DNA from: Euonymus europaeus
Lineage: Eukaryota; Streptophyta; Magnoliopsida; Celastrales; Celastraceae
DNA length: 64,000 bases
Reading direction: 5' to 3'
Assembly (NCBI GenBank): GCA_963580455.1
Contig: OY756967.1
Location: 22,180,022 to 22,244,021 of the forward strand
Both the position numbers and the translations under genes were made by a program. Position 1 is the stretch's first letter, and each line of letters starts with the position of its first letter. The notes beneath the pieces are model-generated. The model searched no databases, had not been told where the DNA came from, and worked only from the letters and a program-made list of their open reading frames with translations. Positions 24,504 to 36,000 of the stretch are shown in pieces.

Positions 24504-25368
24504 CTTGATTGACATTTGTGATTCTCTGAGTGTGTTTTCTCTTCTAGTACATCGAATTATTTTCGTGGGATTCATGCAAGCAGCATTCGATCAAAATCGT
24601 CGGTTAGTTTTCCTTCAGATTCAAGCAGAAATAGGTCCCCGGAATGGCAGAAAGTCGTAGCCAAGGACAGAAAAAGCAGTTGAAGCAGAACATAATTAGA
24701 ATTATAGGGAGATGATGTTAATTTATTTACATAGATTGCTTCGAAATTGTGAGATTTTTCACTTCGTTTTCTTGGATTTCCATTTGTTAGGTAATTGCAT
24801 GTTTTGACTCTTGAGAGGGAATAAGCTGCTGAATCAAATTGTGAATTTATGAGCAAAAATCTAGTTAATCATTCTCTTCTGCCCTTCGATGTTTTCTTGT
24901 CTTTTTAGGGTTATATTTCCAGTTATCTTTTTTTGTACAGATTGCGAGTCATATCTTAGCGTGCTCTACATCCAATTATGGCAATCATTAGTTTAATTGC
25001 AGTTATATATCATCATCTTTGTCATTCCCAACAATCTCTCTTATTACACATGCTTTTTTATAAAGCAGACAGTGGAACATCAATATAACTGCTTTTCATG
25101 CCTTTGCCCCAATCATTTGTACTGTTAAAAGTCTTTTTATCATTACAATTTTCAAATGTTCAATGTCCGGTGAAAAAACTGAAAAAAAAAAGATGTTCAA
25201 TGTCTGGTTTCTTCTAGTCCAAGTGTTGTGCTTGTCCGTTAAATCTCTGGGTGTAAGAGATCAAGGCATAATATAGTAAGAGTCTTTGGTGTAGGATTCT
25301 TACTGAAGAGAATATGGTAGAAGAATGATTGTTCTTTCCATGACACTACGACGTTCATGACAAAGCCA
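24504..25368. other. CSLA 3' region and spacer
   Basis: This is the 3' untranslated region followed by AT-rich spacer up to the solo LTR. Short frames at 24394-24660 are shadows of the terminal CSLA exon. Nothing else is supported. Confidence 0.6.
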
Positions 25369-25373
25369 CCTTG
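25369..25373. repeat. Target-site duplication CCTTG of the long solo LTR, left copy
   Basis: CCTTG here and at 28862-28866 abut the TG and CA ends of the 3.5-kb solo LTR. Confidence 0.85.
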
Positions 25374-28300
25374 TGTCGCAACCGGTTTTGCGAAAAGGAT
25401 TTTTTAATAAAATAATAGAAAATATACGAAGTCGCCACCAATTGAATAGGTGCAATTGGTCACCATGAAAATATAATTTTTGGTCTACGAAAAATCCAGA
25501 AAAAGAGTAAGTGAGTTTGTTACGTATGAGGAAGGTGTGAGGCACCCACAACGCCTGTTTTAAAAACAGTTGCCAACTTAATTTTTTATTATCCCATTAA
25601 ATGACTTTTACCGAAAATATTAATTGTTGCATACGTAAAATATGATAATTATATATAAGATAAAAATAATATTTAGAGGAATATAATAGCTATATAGGAT
25701 AAGATAATTTAAGTAGACATATGGATATATCAAAATAGAATAAATAAACTTATAAAATATATATATAAATTATATATTCGAATACAACAACATGATTTTA
25801 TAATATATATAAAGACTATTTATGTAAGGTGCAATGATTATATAAATTATACTACAAATTATATAAGATAAAAATAATATTTAAATAAATAGGAAAAATA
25901 ATTTAAGTAGATATAGGGTTATACCAAAATAGAATAAAATGAACTCATAAAATACATACTAATTTTATAATATATATAAAAACGATATTAAAAATCTTAA
26001 TATTGAGGTTCATAGGGTTTTGTCCATCCAATGACCAAATTTCTCAAGAAACGCTCTCACCTCAAGAATCTACCCAATGGTGCATCCAATGCATTCCTCA
26101 AATAGATTCTTACTAATCTTTATATGATACATAAGTTCGAAATAAAGTAGAATATAACATAAAATAGTAAATATCATAAAATAAAATAAGGATAAGAATA
26201 AAAATAGAAATAAAGTCAAAAGGTAAATATAATATAATAACATAAATATTATATAAATACGTAATAACGATATAAGGCAAATAACATAATAATATTAATA
26301 ATAATTATGAGATACCAAATAATAAGAACCATACGAAAATAGAGTGACAATATACATATATATACATATATATATTTATAAGATGAAAATAAAATAAGAA
26401 TAAAATACAATAAGATATAAAAATAACGAAAATAAACAAAGAGGAAAAAGTAAAGTAAAATAAAATGAAAAATAATAATATATAAAATAATAATAATTAT
26501 TATAAAAAAACGAGATTAATATACAATAAATAAAAACAGAAAAGAAAAATAAATAAAAATATATAAATGAATAGGAAAATAAAGTAAAATGGATAAAGTA
26601 AAGTGAAATAAAAAAAATAGGAATATAATAAAGTGAAAATAGGATAACAAAGGTAAAAATAAAATTAAAGAAAAATGTTGGGGAACCGAATTTTTTATAC
26701 GTGGACTATACGATATTAAATTATTGCAAACCCACCAATCAAAACATATTAAAATATTAAATCACATAATTAACACTTAAATCACACAACATCAAACCAA
26801 ACAACATCAAACCAATCACATAATTCATATATAAGCACAATTCAATAAATAAAATATTAGCATGTTAAAAATGATGAATGAGATGGAATTTCGGTTCCCT
26901 TTTTTTTTATTAGCAATCAAATATTTCAATCATATTATTGAATTAATATGATTGAAAACTTATAACTAATTGCTTTGATGTGATAAAAAAATGTCACATA
27001 AAATTATATTTTCATGCAATTTTTTTAATCAAACTATTCGGAAATCCTAAAGCTCCAACAATTCATGCAATCAATAAATATTCAAATCACCTCCTGATGG
27101 CATCATAAACTATTGCTAATCCAATATAAATTCAATTCACAAACACTTCAAATAATAGATACTACAAACACGAGTTCACAAGATTAGCATGGCAAATCCT
27201 CCACCATTCGATAACAATATCTCAGACCACATTGGTTAAGAGAACACACTTCATATCCACACAGCTCACAACTGAAAAACAAGAGCACCATTCACATGTT
27301 CCTCTATTTATGTAGTACTGGTAATATCCAAACCAGAGCAACAACAGAGACCCTCCCATAACACAAGATATATATCTTCAACAGCAGTGAGGTGTTCATA
27401 TATTAAAGCAAAACAGAAAGCATCAAAACCTCAGTTATAGAACTTGATAATCAATAATACTACAACAAGTGTATTTTCGTCCGTCAAAACAACAGGGCAT
27501 GCATATTATGAGAGCAACATATTGAATATAGCACGAAAAATGCAGAAGACCATGAATCACACAGAATCAAGATATTCCCAAACAAAACAACCATTGATAA
27601 TCAAGAATACCCAGTATATATCTATGCCATTAACAAGAGCATCATGAGAGATCATGAGTGTTCTTCCCTTGGTTTTCAGAAACCATCCGAACCTCGCTCA
27701 AGATTTGAATAAAATAGATTGAAGGATCCCGAAACCTTACCCTTGATCAACCGAAGAAATAATTTCGACAATACGCTCTCAATTCGACTCCCAAAATTTC
27801 AAACCCGAAACGTTCCTTAGGAGAATTCGATCACTCTCCTCAAAACTCTCCTCCCAACTCTCGGTCCAGCGAAGAAGAAGGAACCCCCCTGATAACTCTC
27901 AGGCTTTGCTTGGATTGGGGGAGAAGAGAGTTAAGTGAGGGAGAGTTGAGTGAGGGGAAACAAATAAGTTACTTGGATTGAGGGTAGGGTTTTAGGAGGG
28001 GGGTGATAGAGGGTTAAGTGGGGGGAAAATTTAATATTTTTTGTTAATTTTTTTCCCCTCCCAAATTGGGGTGTTAAGGAGGGGAGGGATACATAAATTT
28101 TAAAAAACTTAAAATATCCTCAAGAAAATCCTAAATTATTTCATTCACTCTTCATTTTCCTTCTACCTATCTCATTTTTATTACTCTCCCTCACTCAAAA
28201 CCTCTAATCCAAGTAAAGAAATAATGAATATACTCCACTTAACTCCCCCTCAATCCAAGTTAAATTATGTATATAATTTTCTCTCCCCCTCACTTAACTT

Positions 28301-28861
28301 TCCTTCACTTAACTCTACTTAATTCTCCTTATTTTTTTCACCCCCAATCCAAGCAAAGCCTCAAGAAAAAGAAAGAAATTCCCCCCCTGAACTGGGGATG
28401 CCAACCCCTATTTATCATTTTTTTCAACCCGGATCTCCTACCCTCCTACTGATTTCCTTTCCTTTCTAACCTCTCAATCACCTCCTTCTCAACACTCCAA
28501 AATCCCTCAAATCACTCGGCTACCTCTTCTTCCTAAACTTTCGGCTATCTCTTTCTCTTCTTTCCTTTTTTCGGTCTCCTTCTCTCTCTCTCTTTCCTTT
28601 TCTTCTTTTCCTTTTTCTCTCCTCTGGCGGCACTCTTCTCTTCCTCTTCTTTTTTGCGTTTCTTTCCTCTTCTCCTTAGGTTAGACAAGTTGCTTGGGCC
28701 GGGTTGAACAATGAAGGGTTTTGACCTAATTAAATGGGCTTAAGTTTCTAGTTGGGCCAACTTAAGGGATCTTGATCTCATAATTGGTGGAGATTAGAGG
28801 TTTCTTTTAAAATTTTCGAATTTTATAATTTTGTAAACTTGGACAAAAATTGGATACAACA
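25374..28861 (+). mobile_element. Solo LTR of a Gypsy-type retrotransposon (3488 bp including a nested MITE)
   Basis: The segment begins TGTCGCAACCGGTTTTGCG and ends ACAACA. It is flanked by the 5-bp duplication CCTTG (25369-25373, 28862-28866). Near its start are the blocks GTCGCCACCAATTGAATAGG (25430-25449) and TTTTTGGTCTACGAAAA, and a GAGGCACCC motif. These are typical of long LTRs of plant Gypsy elements. The middle (about 25600-26700) is extremely AT-rich with AATAA-type simple repeats, and no coding frame of substance exists. No internal region or second LTR is present. Removing the nested MITE and its duplication leaves about 3.0 kb for the LTR. Confidence 0.85.
27902..28360. mobile_element. 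PIF/Harbinger-like MITE nested in the solo LTR
   Basis: The 459-bp element has perfect 20-bp terminal inverted repeats, GGCTTTGCTTGGATTGGGGG and its complement. A 3-bp duplication TCA lies at 27899-27901 and 28361-28363. A 3-bp target site and a GG-rich, TTTGCTTGGAT-like terminus point to the Tourist/PIF-Harbinger group. Subterminal GAGGGAG/AGTTAAG blocks are repeated in both arms, so the single strand could fold into a long hairpin. No coding frame. Confidence 0.85.
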
Positions 28862-29015
28862 CCTTGCATATGGTTTTTCTTTTGGGTACTGGGCCTATAC
28901 ACTTGGTAAAGCATTTGGATCTCGTTTGGGCTTAACGGACTATTGTATTAACAAAAAGCCCAAAATCGAACCGAACAAGGTCCATTTTACTGTTGACAAA
29001 CTAGTTACTAGTCAC

Positions 29016-29530
29016 TAGGGCTGTCATTGGTCGGTCTTTATGACCCCTCAACACCCGGGCCGAATTTTCGGTTTTTTTTTAATAAATAACCGAAACCGAC
29101 CAAACACTACAGTTCAAGAGAGAAAACCGACTTTCGATTTGGTCGGTTTTCGGTTTTAAGATGGGCCTAATTTTAATAGGCCAAGATCTCATTTACTGTA
29201 GGGCTAAAAGACCATTGGGCCTGACCCTTTAAATCTGGGCCATTGATTGATTATTTATAAAAATGACCCAAATTTATTTAATTAGTTTAAATGTTTAATA
29301 ACTTAAATATATATTATATAATTATATATGTAATACTAATATATTATTAATTCGGTCGGTTCGGTTTTAACCGATCGGTTTTCTTTAGTGTAACAAAACC
29401 GACCATTGATAATTGTTTATATAAAAATAAAACCGATCGGTCGGTTCTCATAATTTAAAAAATTTAGAACCGCCTGATCGGTCGGTTTGGTCGGACGGTT
29501 CGGCTTTTTCGGTCAATTTTGACAGCCCTA
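29016..29530. mobile_element. hAT-type MITE with 8-bp target duplication
   Basis: The 515-bp element has terminal inverted repeats TAGGGCTGTCA (29016-29026 and 29520-29530). It is flanked by the exact 8-bp direct repeat CTAGTCAC (29008-29015 and 29531-29538). An 8-bp duplication with a short terminal repeat of this type indicates the hAT superfamily. The interior contains many copies of CGGTCGGTT/AACCGACC-like motifs in both orientations and no open frame. Confidence 0.9.
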
Positions 29531-29776
29531 CTAGTCACAAAGTGAAGTGCATGGAGCAAAAGCAATCAAAGAAGAAGAAACTCAAGTCCATTAATTCGAG
29601 ATAAGTAAACATAAGAAAGATTACAGTGATGTAGCAATGATGAGAAATAAAGAAAACGAAAAGCAATTTTTTTTCTTCTCTACTTCGTCATCCATAGATG
29701 GATGACATCTGTCCCTTGAAGCCACAACGGCCACTTTGTTGAATGAAGTAACCAGTCCCCAGTATCAATAGTCTGA

Positions 29777-31395
29777 TCAGCAACAATTGTCACTCTCATC
29801 TTTAGACCTGAAAGTATGAGTGGCAATATCATTCTCTGGAGACATCGGCAGCGAGGATTCCAAGTTGTTCTCGCAGCGGTAAACTCGCAGAGGTGTAGGG
29901 CTCTCGGTTTGGTTATTCCCAGAATCGACAGAATCTTCTTCCACTTTAATCGGCAGTGGATGGGACATCGCCGGTGTTGGAATGATGGAATCATTGTTGT
30001 CCATAGCAGCCAAAGCTGATCCTAAATCACCATTGACAACATTCAAAGAAGAAGATTCACCTCCGAACCTACTCTTTCGATATTTCTTACGGATGGACTG
30101 CTTAAATGTCCCAACTACAATCTGTCAAATTTGGTAAAAACCACTGTAAGCTCTCGCTGAATGAGAAACTTGTTCAACAGCGTTACAGTAAGAAAATACA
30201 AAAGGCAATAAATGAAGCGACGTTTTACCTGAATTGGATTAGCAGCAATCAGACATCCTGTCACAGCACCACCAAATACCCGTCCGTCAGGCTGTGCGAG
30301 CACAATGCTTAAGCGTCTGTCCATGTGGAGCGTTCCATCCACTTCGCTGAAAGTAAAATCCCCTGACAGCGACAAGATTTCAAAATAGCCCTGCCAGAAG
30401 AAAAACCAAATAAATAAATCTAACTCTTAAAATGTGATCAAGTTTTCAACAAAGTTGTGGGTTATTGATTGTACATCATATCTAACAAAACCACCAGTTT
30501 GTCCATGACGCGCTAAAACAACACTGGATAGCGTTCCAGAAGCAGTGAAAACAATAGCTGCACGAGGAAACAGAGCCAGTGATGATATTTCAGTTCCAAT
30601 GTCCTGCAAATGAAAATTAAATTAGAAGCAGGTCAAGTGTACTCAAAAGTCAAAGACAGAAATATATACAAAGAGAACAAGCCAATTTTTATAATTCTAA
30701 GATCACCTGTCCTGCTTTTATCTTCAAAACATGAGGTGTAAAGGATCCACCTGCAGTTTCTAATCCGCATCCACCTTTACATGCAGAAAAAAGAAATATT
30801 CACATAAAAAGGACATCAGTGACTAGATATGTGTGTGCGTACATATATGAGTACTGAGTTTTTCTTTTAAAAGACTCCAAATCAATTAATCAAACATTCA
30901 AACATTCAAACATCAATTTAAACCATTAACTCACAAGACAAGATTTTCGAATCCAACAAGCTGCAAAACAACAAATACATAACATGATATATATTGACAC
31001 AATACGTTGTATTTAGGTGATCAACAAAAAAAAAAAAAAAAGAAGAAGAAGAATAAGAAAAAAAGAACCTCACCAACGGAACTCAAAAACTGGATTCTCC
31101 CGGAACCACGGGGCCGTCCTCTTGGCTGTTTTGGAGGAGGCTCTAAAAGATGACAGACGGAGCCTGAAATGCCACACTTTCTCGGCCTTCCTCGTTTCCT
31201 TCTCACAGCGGTTTCAGCACTGAATTGGCCAGGTCCTTTTTCTTCTCCTCCAGAGCCAACGCCATGGCCAACAGCCGGCTGCACCACAGCATTCTCTGTT
31301 GGGAGCACCTCCTTCTGCGATGTTGACTGGTTCTCTGTAGAGGCAGTCTTGTCGATTTCTGGGGACTCAGAAACAGGGCTACTTTTCACTTCCAT
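29777..31395 (-). CDS. AHL: AT-hook motif nuclear-localised protein with PPC (DUF296) domain, five coding exons
   Basis: The exons on the minus strand are 31395-31074, 30774-30707, 30603-30475, 30390-30229 and 30121-29777, encoding 341 residues. Two AT-hook cores (RGRP at 68-71 and 92-95) bind the minor groove of AT-rich DNA. A PPC/DUF296 domain follows (about residues 108-230) and mediates trimer formation and contact with other nuclear factors. The tail is acidic, serine-rich and probably disordered. Two AT-hooks and several introns fit the intron-containing AHL clade. AHL proteins regulate growth, flowering and hormone genes by acting on chromatin at matrix-attachment regions. The PPC hexapeptide, usually GRFEIL, reads GYFEIL here. 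The donor of exon 1 is followed by a long pyrimidine tract on the minus strand. Confidence 0.95.
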
Positions 31396-34300
31396 TATTG
31401 TAACGGCAAATTAGAAGTATGGATTCACAACAAAAAGACAAATCCTAATGTATGTGCTGATCACTCTCTATTGGTTGGCACACAAAGAATACTTACATTA
31501 CATTGCAATATATAGGTGGAGAGTGAGAAGGGGTAGGTGGTAGGGTTTTCAAGTAATGCAGAGCAGGAATCACTCCTCTTTAGCAGTTCAGTTTTTACAT
31601 GTCCATCTGTACCATCATTGGTATTCTATATCTGGCCTTTTTTGTCTTCCAATAATGCCCTCGGTAATTTGTGAAGAAAGAGAATTTTTGTTTTTCCACA
31701 ATATATTAAATTTTAAGGAAAAAAGTGACCAAATAAAATAATTACTTCATTTTTTGTTATGCATTAGAGTCAACTATATTCAAGATAATATATATGTAAT
31801 TGATTTCTTTTCGGTTATATAATTAATAAGAGTAAATTTCTAATATTTGGGAGATTTATTGTCAAATATAATAAATTAAATGGCAGGAAAAAAATTCAAT
31901 TTTTTCTATCATTTTAAAATTAATTTTCAATTTCAAAATCATGAGCTCCATTTTATAAGAGTTAACGCAGTATATATTCATTGGATGTAGTGGATTTCTT
32001 TGTTTTATTTGAGAATATTTTGACATTTTCAACCCAAATAACCTTCTTTAAAAAACACGCAATTATTCCGTCTAAAAAATTCAATAGTATAAATATTAAT
32101 TTTAGATTATACTTAATTTGAAAAGTTTGTTTTGAATTTCAAAAAGATCCGTTACAGTACTGCTGTAGTATAATTACATGATAACATATGGGCATATTAG
32201 GACATATCTTTGCTATCCCTCAAGACCTACGTACATTCACTGCAAGCTTTATCATATCAACAAAAGCAAAACTTTTAATTTTGGAAGATTTTAATTGCCA
32301 AATCCGATAAATTAAAAAATAGAAAAAATATTTTTGCCAACTTTCGTAAGATGGAGCATACGTTTCAGATATGTATTTGCTGTAACTCTCCCCTCAAGTG
32401 CGTCTACTACGTGAGATTTGTTAATGAAAAATGTAAAACTGATTATAAAGTATTCATTTAATTATTGATTATTTTACAATTTTAAAAATTAGTTTTTACT
32501 AAAAATATTAAAAATTTCCAAAAATTGTATAACATAATAAATAAATGACATTTACCTGTTCTTTCTAATGCCTCACGCAGTTGACTCCCCGAAGTGCTTA
32601 TTCTGGCTGGATGCTTCGCAGTATCACCATTTGCATCTTTAAGAGTTGAAACTATTCCTCTCATCTGCAATTCCCTGGTATTGTAATCATTCAAGGATTA
32701 GAAAAAAAAAACATTGAAGTTAGAAAAAAAATAAAACCTCTCCCTCTATGTCCATATACCATACACCAATCGGCAGAGATCGACCTGCACTTGTATTCTC
32801 TTTTATCAGAAACACCAGCACAAAAGCCAAACCTACAAGAGGTAAAGCACGACCATCTGCATCTTTAAGAAACCAGTAAATGATGATTGTTATCATCATT
32901 CCACAATCCATATCATCTAGATGCCCATATAAACTTCTCCAATGAGAGGATTCCGATTCTTCATGTGTCTGGAAAGTCTATATGTGGCGCTTCTCTTTTT
33001 TGCAAGCTTCTAATATTTCCTGCATTCAGAGATCCGGCTATTTAGTTTTGAGGATGCGTGCAAAAGTAAAATAATTTAAATACAATGCTTGACTCAGGTA
33101 TTGTGATCATACTTATGCAGTGGCATTACCTATGCCAAAAGGAAAGGAGGAGAAAACACAAAAGGGGTAGGAAAATAGGATATGAAGGAAGTTTATGCAT
33201 TTCAGTCATAAGGTATCATGATAAATAATAATTCATCACAAATTGGAGAATGGTCAAGAAGCGGGCTTCCCATTTCCTATTCTGTAACTGCCCATGAAGA
33301 AAGATGGACTTCACAATACATCTTCCTCAGAAAACTATTCCGAATGCTGAAGTACATACAAAAGAGGCATTTTTTTTGTTTCGACAAAATACATACGGGA
33401 CACTGCTGTTGATGTAACTGGTCTTTTTTCAGTCAACAAGTGCCTTAATCAAACTGGAATAGTTACAGAATGAGTATTCCCCTTGAAATCTGAAGGAATA
33501 AAGTGAAAAGAGAAGAAGAGGAACAGGATAGAGTTTGAGAGTGCTGGACACAAGAATTTCATAGCATTTGTAAAAGCCGGCAGCATCTTTGGTGTTTCTG
33601 GCATAATAACTCATCTATTTTTCCCCCCGTAGTAGTGGCCAGCTAGACGTTCATTCCTTCTTAAATCTTTTGATACTCACCCTCTAGTGGACTAATGGCA
33701 CAGTTTTCGCTTTGTACGTGGGTGGTGGCACCCCTTGGGTGCTGCTTTCTGTTTCATCATCACATGATATGCAGACTTATACACACGCTAACAAACTCTC
33801 AAATAGCCCCTCAATTATTTAAGAATCAAAGAACACGGACTTGAGAAGACATGATAGTTTACTATAATGAAGTGAAATTGACAACTAGCAACTCGTCGAA
33901 GTTTTTTGCGTGTTGTGTATCATCAAGAGAAGAGGAAACTTAAAGCATAGTCAAGCACATATTCAATCAATGCTCATCTGTTCCGGTCTCACATAACTCT
34001 ACAACTCCCTGCCCGTCACCAATGCCACCCAAAAAAAAAAATCTCATAGCTAAGGGTTGCCTAAATGCCAAGAATACACATCATATGATAACTGATAACT
34101 GACTGGGGCTTTTCATCGCACAATAATCCAGGAATGGGAATTCTCAGTTCCGAAGCATTGAAAAAATATCAACTGCTTGTTTGATTGAATATTGTGAAAT
34201 ATCATGTTGGGAAGATTTTCCAATTTCATGTTACCAAACATAATGACTGTTTATAAAGATAAACTAGCAAGAACTATAACAAATGAAAATTTATTACTTT

Positions 34301-35303
34301 CTTCATTTTCAAACAATGAAAAACTGATTCCAAAACGAGAATAAAATACGCCCTTTTAGTTCCTAAGAAGTTGATTTTACAGGAAAGATGAAATGTATGA
34401 AAAGTAGGGACTTTATTAAGAATCACTCAAAAATCGGTACTGAAGAAATTGACAAGTTAATCCAAAGAGTTGTGAACCATCAAGGAACCATTAAATCATT
34501 CCATAAAAATCTTTTGTTGTCAACTCAATTTGAGGCTTATGCAATACATTGAGGTAGACCGAAAAAAATGGAAATTCTATTATTGAACTACATCTTACTT
34601 TCAATGAAAAAATTGGATGATTCGAATTCTTTCCGTCTCAACCAGGACTGCTCAATAAAGTGATATATACAAGTTGAAAGAAAGAGACCAGAATTTCTGT
34701 AGAGCGTTTGGTCTTTAGAGTCAAACAGGTGATGAGAGCATTCCATTTTTCTGAACAGTCATCAAGTACGCCGAGTAGATAATACTGCTGCATATGATGC
34801 ACTGGAGCTGTCGCCAATGATAATGAATAGTCAGTTTTCACAAATCAAATGCAAAAATTCTTCTCAAGCAGGATAAGAAAGGGAGAAACCCTAAACTGTA
34901 GAAGGAGATGAGAAGAGGAATGGCATTCGTACAGTAGCAGAAGCAGATATCGTCAAAGCATTTGGAGAAGGGGAACAGGGCAGCAAGGGACAGAAGGATC
35001 GGCCTCCGAAGTCATACTATTCCACCTGCCGACCACCAGCTGCTGAGCGAAAGAGGTAACGAACATCACGGCATTCCCAATTCAGTTCGCAACTCAAGGG
35101 CCCACAAATTGCTCAATGGGTCGGGAGCCCGCAACCGCATTCCCAATTCAGTTCTTTGAATTCGTCAGTGGACTTATGGAATTTTTTTGGGCTAAAGCCT
35201 TTTTGATAATCTAAAGATAAAAGTCGTTATTTTTTAAAAAATAAAAAACCATTCAAAATTAAACATGCATATAATATTTCTATCAACCACGACAGCTAAA
35301 CCC
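31396..35303. other. Long upstream region of the AHL gene; possible extra exons
   Basis: No complete gene is recognised. On the minus strand a segment at about 32690-32558 is open, lies between a good acceptor (ATACCAG) and donor (GGTAAATG), and could encode a peptide containing STSGSQLREALER. A second open stretch at about 32911-32750 encodes a hydrophobic peptide (PLVGLAFVLVFLIKENTSAG). They may be leader exons of the AHL gene, or pieces of an unrecognised or decayed gene. Elsewhere the sequence is AT-rich. At 35080-35155 the 18-mer GCATTCCCAATTCAGTTC occurs twice. Confidence 0.3.
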
Positions 35304-35319
35304 AGAAAAAATAAGATCA
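35304..35319. repeat. 16-bp target-site duplication of a SINE, left copy
   Basis: AGAAAAAATAAGATCA occurs exactly at 35304-35319 and again at 35555-35570, bracketing the SINE body. The A-rich start and variable length are typical of LINE-machinery insertion. Confidence 0.85.
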
Positions 35320-35554
35320 TGCCCCCAAGACATATGGCTCAGCGGCACCCAATGGAATCTTCGATTTGATTAGTACGATGGAGTCCCGAATTCGAAGCGC
35401 GTCTTTGACGCAATTTTGATCATTCTTGGTTGATTTATCGGAATGCACCCAACGATCCCTGTCGTTGCATTGCATAACCTGCGACTTATATTCTACCGAC
35501 ATTCTAATGACGCGGATCGATAAACAGACCCTTTGGTCCTGCCCCAACCAAAAA
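35320..35554 (+). mobile_element. tRNA-derived SINE
   Basis: The 235-bp insert between the 16-bp repeats has a perfect box A (TGGCTCAGCGG, 35335-35345) close to its 5' end. A weaker box-B-like CCGAATTCGAAGC follows about 45-55 bp later. The 3' end runs into an A-rich tail (CCAACCAAAAAAG). This is the layout of a plant SINE transcribed by RNA polymerase III. It lies in the spacer downstream of RAD5A. Confidence 0.75.
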
Positions 35555-36000
35555 AGAAAAAATAAGATCACTAAAAACCAGGAAATGAAGGCTTATACAG
35601 GCAAGATTTTATTTCCTGAACTTGTTTATTATGGAATTTTTTAGTACAACATGTTAAAGACAGAATCATGGCTCCAAGTTGATTAAAAATACAGAAGGAT
35701 ACAATCCAAATTTAGCTTCAACAAAACTCAGTTCCTACAATAAGCCTGCCTGCCCACCCGCCCTCGCTTTGCCAACTCCATCCCCCCGATCGTATTTTGG
35801 CTGTGTGCCATACCAATTTTTGGCACATCACCAAGCATAGTGGACATTTTGGTAGGGAGAGCAGTCTTGGTAGGGGAGCAGACATCTTCCTCTAGGGGTC
35901 ATTGCACAAGAATCATTCCGGTTTTTGAGGTTCAAAAAATCTTCACATAAAAAGCTCGTAAAAATGAAGTAGACGAAATATCTCCACGGTATCTATTTCT

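Noticed and set aside
25600..26700. CRISPR-like or minisatellite array
   Set aside because: The AT-rich repeats are irregular AATAA-type simple sequence without regular spacers, in a eukaryotic genome.
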